Numbered from the stretch's first letter, positions 7,540 through 17,347 are shown. The stretch is DNA of 64,000 nt from Erysipelotrichaceae bacterium (GCA_015059095.1 SVBA01000002.1:1-64000); one strand, 5' to 3'. Notes: generated from the sequence alone by a model not told the origin. A program made the numbers and translations.

Positions 7540-8424
7540 ATGAAAAAGTTTAAATTTAGATTTTCATACTTCCTTATTTTAGGATTTATTGGAATAATTT
7601 TCCAAATGATTGGTTTCTTTTCTTGGGAGAATATTAATGTTAGTCAAGCTCAATTAATTTCTTCTAGTTCAACAGAACAATTTGAACTATATATGAAACA
7701 TAATTATTTTGTTATTGTATCTGCAGCATTTTTAATTGCTTTTGCAGTAGGAATAATTTTATGTTCAAAGAAAGAACAATTATTATTTAAAATTGGTGGA
7801 TATTCTCTTGGTATAAGCCAATTATTTATTGCAATTATTACAATCGTTTATCTAGTTTATGTAGATAAAAATAGATTAGATATGTTTAAGACAGCTGAAG
7901 AATATACAGTTTATAAAACAATTGGAACATTAGTTAATTTAAAATATACAGGTTTAATGATTTCTTCTATTGGATTATTATCTTCATCTTTAGGTTTAGT
8001 AATTTATAAAGGAGATGAAAAAATTGCTAAAGCTGGTGGTATTGTTGGTCTTATTAGTAATGGTTTATTCTTAATAGGTTTATTATTAACTTCTATAAGT
8101 GGTATTTTTACTTATTCTTATGATATCGTAAATGGTTTTATTTCCTTCTCACAAAAGATTGCAGATCCATATGAATTATTATTTAGTCAAACAAATGGTT
8201 TTACTTTAGGACAACTTAATAGAGTAGTAATGTTATTAGAAGAAATTGATTCTTATTCTAGTGTTGTTTCTTTCTCATTAAATAAATTAACTGCAAGTGC
8301 AGTTATTGCATTAATTACTTTAATTTGTAATGTTGTAACTATTGTTGGTAATATGTTCTTCTTAGCATTAGCAATCATTCAATCTTTTGATGTAAGTAAA
8401 GATGATAAGCCAATGGAAATTTAA
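7540..8424 (+). CDS. Unknown polytopic membrane protein
   Basis: A 294-residue protein with about six hydrophobic segments (near residues 9-28, 56-77, 84-107, 132-153, 163-187 and 250-277). No family motif is recognised. It lies 2 nt before the acyl-ACP thioesterase gene and shares its promoter, so a role linked to membrane lipid supply is possible but only inferred. Confidence 0.65.
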   Translation: MKKFKFRFSYFLILGFIGIIFQMIGFFSWENINVSQAQLISSSSTEQFELYMKHNYFVIVSAAFLIAFAVGIILCSKKEQLLFKIGGYSLGISQLFIAIITIVYLVYVDKNRLDMFKTAEEYTVYKTIGTLVNLKYTGLMISSIGLLSSSLGLVIYKGDEKIAKAGGIVGLISNGLFLIGLLLTSISGIFTYSYDIVNGFISFSQKIADPYELLFSQTNGFTLGQLNRVVMLLEEIDSYSSVVSFSLNKLTASAVIALITLICNVVTIVGNMFFLALAIIQSFDVSKDDKPMEI

Positions 8425-8426
8425 TT

Positions 8427-9146
8427 ATGTTAATTGAATATTTTGAAAAGTTTAATTTAAGAATTAATGATTTTGATCGTCATGATCGTATCTTAATGTC
8501 TTCGATTTTAGATATCTTTCAAGATGTAGCAGGTAAGCATGCGACTAAATTAGGTGTAGGCTTTCATGATTTATTAAAAAAGAATCGTATTTGGGTTGTT
8601 GTAAGAACTAAATTTGATATTTATAAACAACCTAAACAAGAAGAAACAGTAATTGTAAGAACTTGGCCTTTACCACTTGGAAAAATTGATGCGAATAGAT
8701 GTTATGAAATTAGAAATGAAATAGGTGAACTATTAATTAGAGGCGTTTCAAAATGGGTAACTGTCGATATCAATTCTAGAAAAGTAGTTAGGATGAATGA
8801 AATCAGTTATGGTGAAGGTGAGTTTGATGAAGATTATGGTTTATTAAAAGATTTTTCTAAAGTTAATAATTTCGAATCAAATAGTGAAGTTATTAAAATA
8901 AAACCTCAATATTTGGATTTAGATCATAATGGTCACATTAATAATTCTAAATATACAAATTTTGTTTTAAATAATGTTAAAGAATTACATGATAAAGAAA
9001 TTATCTTTTGTCAAATGGAACATATTCAAGAATTAAAAAAAGATGAGGAATTTACTTTATCTTATTTAGTTAATGAAAAGGAATGTTTGGCTAAAGGTGA
9101 AACAAATAGTGGAATTAGTTTTATAACAAAAATCTATATAAAATAG
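8427..9146 (+). CDS. Acyl-ACP thioesterase (FatA family)
   Basis: A 239-residue double hot-dog enzyme that releases free fatty acids from acyl carrier protein. The first domain has DRILMSSILDIFQDVAGKHA and WVVVRTKFDI. The second has LDLDHNGHINNSKYTNFV, which carries the conserved Asp, Asn and His residues of the family. It is co-transcribed with the upstream membrane protein gene. Translation start is the ATG 2 nt after the preceding stop. Confidence 0.85.
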   Translation: MLIEYFEKFNLRINDFDRHDRILMSSILDIFQDVAGKHATKLGVGFHDLLKKNRIWVVVRTKFDIYKQPKQEETVIVRTWPLPLGKIDANRCYEIRNEIGELLIRGVSKWVTVDINSRKVVRMNEISYGEGEFDEDYGLLKDFSKVNNFESNSEVIKIKPQYLDLDHNGHINNSKYTNFVLNNVKELHDKEIIFCQMEHIQELKKDEEFTLSYLVNEKECLAKGETNSGISFITKIYIK

Positions 9147-9150
9147 TAAG

Positions 9151-9174
9151 GAGAGAAATGTTTCTCTCTTTTTT
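9151..9174 (+). terminator. Intrinsic terminator after the thioesterase gene
   Basis: GAGAGAA pairs with TTCTCTC around a 4-nt loop, followed by six T residues. Confidence 0.8.
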
Positions 9175-9245
9175 ATTTAAAAATATTTAATAAATTATAA
9201 TTTAGTTTTATAATTTATTCATATATTAAGCAGGAGGTATAATGT

Positions 9246-10652
9246 ATGGCTTATTCAAGCTTTTTAGCATCAAAAAAAGATGTATGTAAAAAATTAGTTA
9301 ATAAGTTACTAGAAAGATATGAATATGTTTCTTTATTAGGTACTCATTCAACTGGTAAAAGTGTAAGTGTAACAAGTAGAGTAACGTCTATTTCTGATGG
9401 AATGGGTGGACAATGTGGGTTCGTATTAAAAATTTTTAATGGTTGTTCATATTCTGAATATTCTTTTTCGGAAATTGAAGAAGAAACATTAGATCAATTA
9501 GTAGAAGATGTTATTACTAAAGTAACATTATCTAGTAGTTTATTAGAAAGAAGAGTCTCTGTAGAGATGATGAAAGATGAACCTTTAGTTAAAGATTTTA
9601 TTCGTCCTTTAGAAGGAAAAGAATATTCTTTAGAAGAAGTAGTTTATAAACTTAGTGAATTTAAAGATAAAATGCACAGTTTATCTAATAAAGTTATTCA
9701 GGCTATGGCTAGATATTCTAAAACTGAGAATAGTAGTTTATTCATTTCTAGAAATAGAGAGTTAACTCAAAATTATTCTTGGGTAAATGTTAGTATTGGT
9801 GCGGTAGTTAGAGAAGGACAAAAAGTTCAAATGGGACATGATGTTGCAGCTTATAATAGTGTTGAAAAATCTTTTGAAGTTGCTGAAGCTAAATTAGAAG
9901 GTTGCGTCAAATTAGCAGAAGAATTATTAAACGCAGAAGCAATTGTTCCTGGAGAATATGAAATTATTACTGAACCATCAATCACTGGATTAATTGCTCA
10001 TGAAGCATTTGGTCATGGGGTAGAAATGGACATGTTTGTTAAAAATAGAGCAAAGGCTAGAGATTATGTTGATGAATATGTCGCTTCAGAATTAGTTGAT
10101 ATGCATGATGGTGCTTCTAGCATTTTATCAGCAGCTTCTTATTTCTTTGATGATGATGGAGTATTAGCACACGACACCTTAATTATTAAAAAAGGTATTC
10201 TTCAAACAGGTATTTCTGATGCTTTAAGTGCGCTTCAATTAGGAACTGAACCAACAGGTAATGGAAGAAGAGAATCAACAAAACGTAAAGCTTATTCAAG
10301 AATGACTAATACTTGGTTTGCTCCAGGTACAAGTAGTGTTGAAGAAATGATTAAATCTATTAAACATGGTTATCTATTAGCACAAACTGATAATGGTATG
10401 GAAGATCCTAAGAACTGGAATATTCAATGTGTATGTTCTTATGGTAGAGAAATTAAAGATGGTAAATTTACTGGTAAAATTGTTGCGCCAGTATGTATGA
10501 CAGGTTATGTACCAGATTTATTAAAATCTATTTCTATGGTTTCAAAAGAATTTGAAGTTATCGGTTCTGGATATTGTGGAAAAGGATATAAAGAATGGGT
10601 TCCAGTAGCAGATGGTGGACCATATTTAAAAGCAAAATGTAAGTTAGGATAG
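9246..10652 (+). CDS. tldD: TldD family metalloprotease subunit
   Basis: A 468-residue TldD homologue. The zinc-binding HEAFGHGVEMD motif (HExxxH, His252 to His257) is intact, identifying it as the catalytic subunit of the TldD-TldE pair. In E. coli that complex trims peptides such as microcin B17 leader. AGGAGGT precedes the ATG. It is followed 7 nt later by the tldE-like partner, and the pair starts a likely operon with ung, an rluA-type gene and a phosphatase. The substrate in this organism is unknown. Confidence 0.9.
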   Translation: MAYSSFLASKKDVCKKLVNKLLERYEYVSLLGTHSTGKSVSVTSRVTSISDGMGGQCGFVLKIFNGCSYSEYSFSEIEEETLDQLVEDVITKVTLSSSLLERRVSVEMMKDEPLVKDFIRPLEGKEYSLEEVVYKLSEFKDKMHSLSNKVIQAMARYSKTENSSLFISRNRELTQNYSWVNVSIGAVVREGQKVQMGHDVAAYNSVEKSFEVAEAKLEGCVKLAEELLNAEAIVPGEYEIITEPSITGLIAHEAFGHGVEMDMFVKNRAKARDYVDEYVASELVDMHDGASSILSAASYFFDDDGVLAHDTLIIKKGILQTGISDALSALQLGTEPTGNGRRESTKRKAYSRMTNTWFAPGTSSVEEMIKSIKHGYLLAQTDNGMEDPKNWNIQCVCSYGREIKDGKFTGKIVAPVCMTGYVPDLLKSISMVSKEFEVIGSGYCGKGYKEWVPVADGGPYLKAKCKLG

Positions 10653-10659
10653 TGATATT

Positions 10660-11946
10660 ATGAAAAGTATAATTGAATTATTAAATGAAAATAAAAAAGT
10701 TTCTGCTTGGAAATTGATTGAAACAGAAACTGAATCATGTGAATTATTTTATGTATTAAAGAATTTAGAAACTAATCGTGCGACTAAAACAAAAGATATA
10801 AATTTGACTATTTATATTGATGAAGAAGGTACTAGAGGTGCTGCAAATGTAGTTATTTATCCTCACATGAACGAAGAAGAAATTAAAAAGGTAATTGAAG
10901 AAGGCGTATATTCTGCTTCTTTTGCTAAAAATAAGTTTTATGAATTACCAAAAGGAACTAATGAAGAATTAAAATTTGATGTATCTAATTTAAGCGAAAA
11001 ACCATTTGTAGATGTAATTGAAGATATTGTTAATGCAGTATTTAAGGCTGATGTTCATAAAGATGGTTGGATTAATTCTACTGAATTCTTCTTATATAAA
11101 AAGAATATCCACATTAGAAATTCTAATGGTGTAGATGCTTCTTATGTTAAATATTATGGAAATATTGAAGTTATTCCTACTTGGAAAGGGGAAAAAGAAG
11201 AAGTTGAATTATATAAGATGATTGAATTTGGTAACTTAGATTTAGATTATATTACTAAAGAAGTTAGCGATATTCTTTTATTAGCAAAATTAAGAAGTGA
11301 AGCTGTTACTTTACCTCAAGGAGTAAAGGCGAATATCTTACTTACTGATGAAGAAGCAAGTCAAATTATTGATCATTTTGTTTCTGATTTATCTTATATG
11401 AGTGAATATCAACATATGTCTTTATCTAAGGTTGGTGAATCTGTCCAAGGAGATGAAATTAAAGGAGACAAGTTAAATGTTAAATTAGTTCCTTCTTTAA
11501 TTAATTCTTGTAAGAATTCTCCAGTTGATAGAGATGGAACTTTATTAAAAGAAATTCAAGTAATTAAAGATGGAATTGCTTTACAAAGACATGGTGATTT
11601 CCGTTTCGGTTATTATTTAGGAGAAGAAAATCCTACAGGAGTATATTCCAATATGAAAGTTGAATGTGGTAATACTTCGGAAACTGAATTAAAGAAAGAA
11701 CCTTATATTGAATGTTTAAAATTCTCTGGAATGCAAATGGATTCATTTAGTGGATTCTTTGGTGGAGAAGTTAGATTAGGTATCTATTTTGATGGAACTA
11801 ATACTTATCCAGTTACAGGATTCTCTATTTCTGGTAATATCAAAGAAAAAAGAGGTGAATTGATTTTATCAAAAGAACAAATTTCTACTTCTTCAGGTTA
11901 TGAAGGACCTAAATATATTTTAGTAAAAGGTATGGATATTGCTTAA
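10660..11946 (+). CDS. TldE/PmbA family protein
   Basis: A 428-residue member of the TldD/PmbA family that lacks the HExxxH zinc motif, as expected for the TldE partner. The C-terminal region includes the Gly-rich GFFGGEVRLGIYFDGTNTYP stretch typical of the family. It probably forms a heteromer with the upstream TldD. Its end overlaps the region where ung begins. Confidence 0.85.
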   Translation: MKSIIELLNENKKVSAWKLIETETESCELFYVLKNLETNRATKTKDINLTIYIDEEGTRGAANVVIYPHMNEEEIKKVIEEGVYSASFAKNKFYELPKGTNEELKFDVSNLSEKPFVDVIEDIVNAVFKADVHKDGWINSTEFFLYKKNIHIRNSNGVDASYVKYYGNIEVIPTWKGEKEEVELYKMIEFGNLDLDYITKEVSDILLLAKLRSEAVTLPQGVKANILLTDEEASQIIDHFVSDLSYMSEYQHMSLSKVGESVQGDEIKGDKLNVKLVPSLINSCKNSPVDRDGTLLKEIQVIKDGIALQRHGDFRFGYYLGEENPTGVYSNMKVECGNTSETELKKEPYIECLKFSGMQMDSFSGFFGGEVRLGIYFDGTNTYPVTGFSISGNIKEKRGELILSKEQISTSSGYEGPKYILVKGMDIA

Positions 11947-11947
11947 T

Positions 11948-12592
11948 ATGACTTTTCAAGAATTAATAAATATAGAAAGAAATAAGGAATACTTTAAAAA
12001 ATTGGAATCATTTTTAAAAGAGGAATATAGTTCAAAGACTATATTTCCTCCTAAAGATGAAGTTTTTTCTATGTTTAATTATTGCGAGTTAGATGAAGTT
12101 AAAGTAGTGATAATTGGTCAAGATCCATATCATGAAATAAATCAAGCCCATGGTTTAGCTTTTTCAGTAAAAGAAGGTAATAAATTACCTAAAAGCCTTA
12201 TTAATATTTATAAAGAATTATATGATGATTTATTAATAACTAGATTGACTGGAGAATTAAGTGATTGGGCAAGACAAGGTGTCTTTTTAATCAATACTAT
12301 ATTAACTGTAGAAGAAGGAAAAGCAAACTCGCATAGGAATAAAGGATGGGAAATTTTTACTTCTAGAGTAATAGAAGAATTAAATAAAGATAATCATCCA
12401 AAAGTCTTTGTTTTATGGGGAAAACAAGCGTTTGAGTATGAAAAAATGATCACTAATTCTAAACATGGAATTATTAAATCTGCTCATCCATCTCCATTAA
12501 GCGCATATCGAGAATTTTTTGGTTCAAAACCATTTTCTAGAATTAATGAATTTTTAAAAAACAATAATTTAGAACCAATAGATTGGAGCTAA
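11948..12592 (+). CDS. ung: Uracil-DNA glycosylase, family 1
   Basis: A 214-residue enzyme that removes uracil from DNA to start base excision repair. The water-activating motif GQDPYH and the C-terminal HPSPLSAYREFFG loop are both intact. The start at 11948 lies just after the stop of the TldE gene; an upstream in-frame TTG overlaps that stop. The next gene follows by 1 nt. Confidence 0.93.
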   Translation: MTFQELINIERNKEYFKKLESFLKEEYSSKTIFPPKDEVFSMFNYCELDEVKVVIIGQDPYHEINQAHGLAFSVKEGNKLPKSLINIYKELYDDLLITRLTGELSDWARQGVFLINTILTVEEGKANSHRNKGWEIFTSRVIEELNKDNHPKVFVLWGKQAFEYEKMITNSKHGIIKSAHPSPLSAYREFFGSKPFSRINEFLKNNNLEPIDWS

Positions 12593-12593
12593 T

Positions 12594-13475
12594 ATGTTAG
12601 TTAAATTAGAAGTAAATAAAAGATTTGAAGGTCTTACAATTAAAGAATTATTAAAAGAATATCATGTGGGTAAAGGGAAAATTGAAGAAATTAGAGTTAA
12701 TAAATTAGTACAATTAAATTCTAATCAAGTCTCATTAGAAACAAAAATAAAAGAAAATGATATTCTTAGTTTTAATATGGAAGAAAAGTTGAATTTTAAA
12801 CCTTCTAATAAGTCTATTGAAGTTGTTTATGAAGATGAACAAATATTACTTGTAAATAAACCTAGTGGAATATTGATTCATCCAGATGGAATTAGTAGTA
12901 ATGATGATACATTAGTAAATAGAGTGGCAAAATATTATTTAGATAATCATCTTTCTTTAGAAGTTAGATATGCTCATAGAATAGATGAAGAAACTAGTGG
13001 ACTAGTTATTTTCTGTAAAGATTTTTTAACTCATTCTATGCTTAATTATCAAATTGAAGAACATATAGTTATTAGAGAATATAGAGCGTTAGTTCATGGT
13101 AGTGTATCGAAAAATAATGGCGCTTTAGATTTTCCTATTGGAAGAGATCGACATATATCAAACAAATTTAGAGTGAGTGATTCTCAAAAGGCTAAAAACG
13201 CATTAACTAATTATCAAGTAATTAAAAGATTGAAAAATAAGACTCTAATTTCTTGTTTATTAGAAACAGGAAGAACTCATCAAATTAGAGTACATCTTTC
13301 ACATATTAATCATCCTTTATTAGGTGATACATTATATGGTGGAAATAAAAAAGAAATTAATAGAGTAGCATTACATTCTTATAGAGTGGAATTAGTTAAT
13401 CCTCTAACATTTAAAAGAATTAATGTTATAAAAGAAATACCTTTAGATATGGAGGGAGTAGTAAATGGAAAATAA
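12594..13475 (+). CDS. RluA family pseudouridine synthase
   Basis: A 293-residue enzyme converting uridines of rRNA or tRNA to pseudouridine. An S4-like RNA-binding region (about 1-70) is followed by the catalytic domain with HRIDEETSGLVIFCKD, containing the nucleophilic Asp, and the later GRTHQIRVHLSHINHPLLGD motif. Which site it modifies cannot be said from sequence. Its end overlaps the start of the phosphatase gene by 11 nt. Confidence 0.87.
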   Translation: MLVKLEVNKRFEGLTIKELLKEYHVGKGKIEEIRVNKLVQLNSNQVSLETKIKENDILSFNMEEKLNFKPSNKSIEVVYEDEQILLVNKPSGILIHPDGISSNDDTLVNRVAKYYLDNHLSLEVRYAHRIDEETSGLVIFCKDFLTHSMLNYQIEEHIVIREYRALVHGSVSKNNGALDFPIGRDRHISNKFRVSDSQKAKNALTNYQVIKRLKNKTLISCLLETGRTHQIRVHLSHINHPLLGDTLYGGNKKEINRVALHSYRVELVNPLTFKRINVIKEIPLDMEGVVNGK

Positions 13476-14133
13476 ATATAAAGCAGTCATCTTTGATTTA
13501 GATGGAACATTACTTGATACTCTAGAGGATTTGAAAAATAGTGTTAATGAATCACTAAGGATTAATGGATATAATGTTTCTTATACTTATGAAGAGGCTA
13601 AATGGCTAATTGGAAATGGAACTAAAAGACTTTGTGAGATGTCTATTGAAAAATTTAATCCTACTGAAGAAGAAAATAGAAAAGTATTTGAAGATTTTAC
13701 TAGATTATATAGAATTAAACAATTAGAAAATACTGTTCCTTATCCTCATGTAAAAGAGCTACTTTTTTCGTTAAAAGAAGAAGGTATAAAAGTTTGTGTT
13801 TTATCTAATAAAACAGAAGAAAATGTCAAAGAAATATTAGCATCTATATTTCCTAATTATCATTTTGATTTTGTGGTTGGTCAAAGAAAAGATGTTCCTA
13901 AAAAACCAGATCCATATTGTTTAAATAAAATGATTGAAGATTTAAAGCTTAATAAAAAAGAAATTTTATATGTTGGAGATTCAGACGTTGATATGATAGT
14001 ATCTAATAATGTTAATTTAGATAATGTTGCGGTAAGTTATGGATATAGACCAAGAGAAATGTTAAAACAATATAATCCAAATTATATAGTCGATGATATT
14101 ATTGAGATTTTAGAAATTATTAAAAATAAATAG
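13465..14133 (+). CDS. HAD superfamily hydrolase, phosphoglycolate phosphatase-like
   Basis: A 222-residue HAD phosphatase. Motif I is DLDGTLLDT with the nucleophile Asp, the Ser/Thr motif is LSNKTEE, the Lys motif is in KKPDP and motif IV is VGDSDVDM. An alpha-helical cap lies between motifs I and II, as in Gph and PgmB enzymes. The substrate is uncertain. GGAGGGAG lies inside the end of the upstream pseudouridine synthase gene. Confidence 0.82.
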   Translation: MENKYKAVIFDLDGTLLDTLEDLKNSVNESLRINGYNVSYTYEEAKWLIGNGTKRLCEMSIEKFNPTEEENRKVFEDFTRLYRIKQLENTVPYPHVKELLFSLKEEGIKVCVLSNKTEENVKEILASIFPNYHFDFVVGQRKDVPKKPDPYCLNKMIEDLKLNKKEILYVGDSDVDMIVSNNVNLDNVAVSYGYRPREMLKQYNPNYIVDDIIEILEIIKNK

Positions 14134-14191
14134 TATTTATTTTGTTTTATGATATAATTTTTGTGCTTAAGAGCATTAAAGGAGGAAAACT

Positions 14192-15532
14192 ATGGAAGTA
14201 AAATTATATAATAGTATATCTAATCAAATTGAAAAATTTAAACCAATTAAAGAAAATGAAGTTACTTGTTATGTTTGTGGACCTACTGTATATAATTATG
14301 TTCACTTTGGCAATATGAGACCAGTAGTTGTTTTTGATGTTCTTAGAAGATTATTTATTGAACTTGGATATAAAGTAACATTTATTTCTAACTATACTGA
14401 TATTGATGATAAAATCATTAAACAAGCAGAACTAGAAGGAATAAGTGAAAAAGAAGTAGCAGAAAAATATATTAAAGCATTTGAAGAAGATATGCTTAAT
14501 GTTCATTCTATGAAACCAGATTATCAACCTAGAGTTACTGAAACAATGCCTTTAATTATTAAGTTTATCGAGGATTTAATTGAAAAAGGTTTTGCTTATG
14601 AAGTAGAAGGTGATGTCTATTTTAGAGTTAGTAAAATAGAAGATTATGGATGTTTATCAAAAATGAAGAAAGATGATTTAGTGGTAGGTGCAAGAATTGA
14701 TGAAAATTCGAAAAAAGAATCACCACTAGATTTTACTCTTTGGAAAAAAACAGAAAAGGGAATTCAATTCTCTTCTCCTTGGTCAGATGGAAGACCTGGA
14801 TGGCATAGTGAATGTGTTGTTATGATTAACTCTTTAGTCGAAGAACATATGATTGATATTCATGGAGGTGGCTTTGATTTAAAATTCCCACATCATGAAA
14901 ATGAAATTGCTCAACAAGTTGCTTTACATGGAAATAAGATTGCAAATTATTGGATGCATAATGGTTTTATTAATATTGATAATGTCAAAATGAGTAAATC
15001 ATTAGGAAATGTAAAACAAGCAAAAGAAATGATTTCTCATTATGGAGGAAACATTGTTAGATTTATTTTAGTGAATTCTTATTACCGTACACCAGTAAAC
15101 TTTAGTGATGAATTAGCGCTTGCTGCTAAAAAGGAATTAGATAAAATTGAACAAGCGTTTAATAAAATGTCAATTCAATTACAGTTAAATAATTGTTCTG
15201 TTTTAGAATTTGATGGAACTTTAGATACCGAAAATTTCTTAAATGCATTATGTGATGATTTAAATACTCCTAATGCATTAACTGAAGTATATAGAATTGT
15301 TAAAGAAGCTAATATTGCTTTAAGAAGTAATCCTCTTGATGTAGAAGTATTAAAAGTAAAATTCTTCACACTTAAAAAGATGTTAGAAGTTTTAGGTTTA
15401 CAATTTGATGTTCATATCTTAACTAGTGAAGAAATTGAATTATTAAATAACTATAATTTGGCAAGAAAAGAAAAAGATTTTGTTAAAGCAGATGAATATA
15501 GAAAAGTATTAATTGAAAAGAAATTATTATAA
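14192..15532 (+). CDS. cysS: Cysteinyl-tRNA synthetase
   Basis: A 446-residue class I synthetase that charges tRNA-Cys. It has the GPTVYNYVHFGN signature (HIGH equivalent at His38), the zinc-site segment GWHSECVVM with the later HHENE, and KMSKS at residues 266-270. A TATAAT-like box lies shortly upstream, and AAAGGAGG precedes the ATG. The leader is far too short for a T-box. It opens a cluster syntenic with Bacillus cysS-mrnC-rlmB, but mrnC is absent here. Confidence 0.95.
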   Translation: MEVKLYNSISNQIEKFKPIKENEVTCYVCGPTVYNYVHFGNMRPVVVFDVLRRLFIELGYKVTFISNYTDIDDKIIKQAELEGISEKEVAEKYIKAFEEDMLNVHSMKPDYQPRVTETMPLIIKFIEDLIEKGFAYEVEGDVYFRVSKIEDYGCLSKMKKDDLVVGARIDENSKKESPLDFTLWKKTEKGIQFSSPWSDGRPGWHSECVVMINSLVEEHMIDIHGGGFDLKFPHHENEIAQQVALHGNKIANYWMHNGFINIDNVKMSKSLGNVKQAKEMISHYGGNIVRFILVNSYYRTPVNFSDELALAAKKELDKIEQAFNKMSIQLQLNNCSVLEFDGTLDTENFLNALCDDLNTPNALTEVYRIVKEANIALRSNPLDVEVLKVKFFTLKKMLEVLGLQFDVHILTSEEIELLNNYNLARKEKDFVKADEYRKVLIEKKLL

Positions 15533-15550
15533 AAAAGGCAGGGGATTTTA

Positions 15551-16279
15551 GTGGGAAACTACATATTTGGAAAAAACACAGTAGCAAATGCATTGTCACA
15601 TAATGATTCAATAAAAGAAATATATATGGTTTCTTCTTTTCAAGATGAAAGAATAAATAAATTAATTAAACAAAATAGAGTTAAAGTAATAAAAAAATCT
15701 TCTCAAGAAATTAACGCTTTAGTTGGTAATGTCAACCATCAAGGTGTAGTTGCATTATGTGATGAATATAAGTATTTAACTTTAAAACAATTAATTAGTA
15801 AACTTGAAAACAAAGAAAATCCATTAATAGTTTTATTAGATGGGTTAGAAGATCCGCATAATTTAGGAGCAATATTAAGAAGTGTTGATGCTTTTGGTGC
15901 TGATGGAGTAATTATTGGAGCAAACAGACAAGTTAGATTAAACGCTACAGTTGCTAAAGTTTCAACAGGTGCTATTGAATATGTAGATGTTGCGATGGTC
16001 ACTAATTTAAACCAAGCGATTAAAGAATTAAAAGAAGCAGGCTATTGGGTTGTTGCTAGTGATGGAGAAGCTAAACAAGACTATAGAGAAATTGACTATA
16101 ACATGAAAACTGTTTTAATTGTTGGTTCAGAAGGTTTTGGAGTATCTCAATTACTATTGAAAAATTCTGATTTTATTGTTAAGATACCTATGGTAGGACA
16201 CGTTAATTCGCTTAATGCTTCAGTAGCATGCGCATTGTTCCTAGCACAGATTTATAATTCAAGAAATCCGGTGAAATAA
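15551..16279 (+). CDS. rlmB: 23S rRNA guanosine-2'-O-methyltransferase RlmB
   Basis: A 242-residue SpoU enzyme with the complete C-terminal knot motifs: LDGLEDPHNLGAILRS, VGSEGFGVS and HVNSLNASVACALFL. RlmB methylates G2251 of 23S rRNA in E. coli. The start is GTG at 15551. Position directly after cysS supports the assignment. The next start follows the stop at once. Confidence 0.88.
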   Translation: MGNYIFGKNTVANALSHNDSIKEIYMVSSFQDERINKLIKQNRVKVIKKSSQEINALVGNVNHQGVVALCDEYKYLTLKQLISKLENKENPLIVLLDGLEDPHNLGAILRSVDAFGADGVIIGANRQVRLNATVAKVSTGAIEYVDVAMVTNLNQAIKELKEAGYWVVASDGEAKQDYREIDYNMKTVLIVGSEGFGVSQLLLKNSDFIVKIPMVGHVNSLNASVACALFLAQIYNSRNPVK

Positions 16280-16837
16280 ATGTTAGAAGAAGAATTGATT
16301 TACAATTATAGATTAGGTAATAAGGGGGCGTTAGGCTCCCTTTTTTCTATCTATGAGAAAAAAGTGGGACCTTTTTATAAGCAATATGAGAATATTTTTG
16401 AGGCTAATGGATATGATAAAGAAGACATGAAAATATTTGTCAAAAATTGTGTTATTACTGCTCTTCAAAACTATCGTTTTGGAGAAAAAAGTTTTAATAC
16501 ATATTATTCAGCTGTAGCGTATCGATCGGTAATCTCATTATATCGTCAAATAGAAGGAATGGTTGAAGATAAAATGATTGAAAGAAATATTTCTTTAAGC
16601 GACCATTATGTTCAAGAAAGATTTTCATTAAAAGAAAGTGGAGAAAATCAAATTGATTTGAGTCTTGTTTTAGAAAAAGTGAAGTCGATTGGTGAAAAAG
16701 ATTATAAAATTTTAAAATTTTATTTAGAAGGTAATTCATATAAAGAAATAGCAGAGAAACTAGGCATAAAACCAAAATCGGTGTGCAACTATCTTCAAAA
16801 AATTAGAACAAAACTAAAAAAATGGATTGTTAAATAA
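16280..16837 (+). CDS. Sigma-70 family factor (SigH position)
   Basis: A 185-residue sigma-like protein. The C-terminal helix-turn-helix (YLEGNSYKEIAEKLGIKPKS, about 152-171) matches region 4. The N-terminal part fits a divergent region 2. It occupies the place of sigH between rlmB and rpmG in Bacillus, although similarity to SigH is weak by eye. A terminator-like hairpin lies inside its first codons. Its target promoters are unknown. Confidence 0.7.
   Translation: MLEEELIYNYRLGNKGALGSLFSIYEKKVGPFYKQYENIFEANGYDKEDMKIFVKNCVITALQNYRFGEKSFNTYYSAVAYRSVISLYRQIEGMVEDKMIERNISLSDHYVQERFSLKESGENQIDLSLVLEKVKSIGEKDYKILKFYLEGNSYKEIAEKLGIKPKSVCNYLQKIRTKLKKWIVK
16322..16346 (+). terminator. Terminator-like hairpin inside the sigma factor gene
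   Basis: AAGGGGGC can pair with GCTCCCTT (one G-T pair) around a 5-nt loop, and a six-T run completes it. It lies at codons 15-23 of the sigma factor gene, where it could attenuate transcription unless covered by ribosomes. Confidence 0.55.
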
Positions 16838-16856
16838 AAATATTTAAAAATAATTA

Positions 16857-16885
16857 TTGTACAAAAAAAATACTTGTGTTATTAT
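16857..16885 (+). promoter_or_regulatory. Promoter of rpmG-secE-nusG
   Basis: TTGTAC and TATTAT are separated by 17 nt, with a TGT extension before the -10 box. It lies about 36 nt before rpmG. Confidence 0.7.
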
Positions 16886-16921
16886 GCTATCGCAAACTTT
16901 AAAAATTAGGAAGGTGATTAG

Positions 16922-17071
16922 ATGAGAGAAAAAGTAATTTTAATATGCTCAAAATGCTTATCTAGAAACTATCAAACTACTAAGAAAAAAGATGCAGTTT
17001 CTAAACGATTAGAATTAAAAAAGTATTGTCCAAAATGTAATGAAAACACATTGCATAAAGAGTCCAAATAG
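16922..17071 (+). CDS. rpmG: 50S ribosomal protein L33
   Basis: A 49-residue protein too short for many gene finders. It starts [12 protein letters not shown] and has the second pair CPKC near the C-terminus, giving the four-cysteine zinc site of C+ type L33. AGGAAGGTGA precedes the ATG. It is placed immediately before secE, as in Bacillus. Confidence 0.92.
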   Translation: MREKVILICSKCLSRNYQTTKKKDAVSKRLELKKYCPKCNENTLHKESK

Positions 17072-17080
17072 GAGGTATAT

Positions 17081-17338
17081 ATGAGTAAAATTAAAAGATA
17101 TTTTAAAGGCGTAGTAGAACAAGCTAAAATGGTTAGATGGCCATCAAGAAAAGATTTATTAAGTTCAGTAGCAATTGTTTTAGGCGTAGTTGTTGTCGCA
17201 GCTTTAGCTTTATCGTTAAGTGATGCTCTAGTCGGCGAATTATTAAAATTATTAGAAAATCAAAATGGAGCACCAAGTTCTGAAACTTCAGAACATGTTC
17301 ATGCAGCAATTAGATTATTAGGTAATCTATTTTTCTAG
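17081..17338 (+). CDS. secE: Preprotein translocase subunit SecE
   Basis: An 85-residue subunit of the SecYEG channel. The amphipathic segment VEQAKMVRWPSRKDLLSS is diagnostic, followed by the single membrane helix (about 30-52). AGGAGGT precedes the start. The C-terminal tail after the helix is longer than in Bacillus. Confidence 0.92.
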   Translation: MSKIKRYFKGVVEQAKMVRWPSRKDLLSSVAIVLGVVVVAALALSLSDALVGELLKLLENQNGAPSSETSEHVHAAIRLLGNLFF

Positions 17339-17347
17339 GAGGTAGTT

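Noticed and set aside
14134-14191. T-box leader for cysS
   Set aside because: The gap is only 58 nt and shows no specifier stem or T-box sequence; a promoter and ribosome site fill it.
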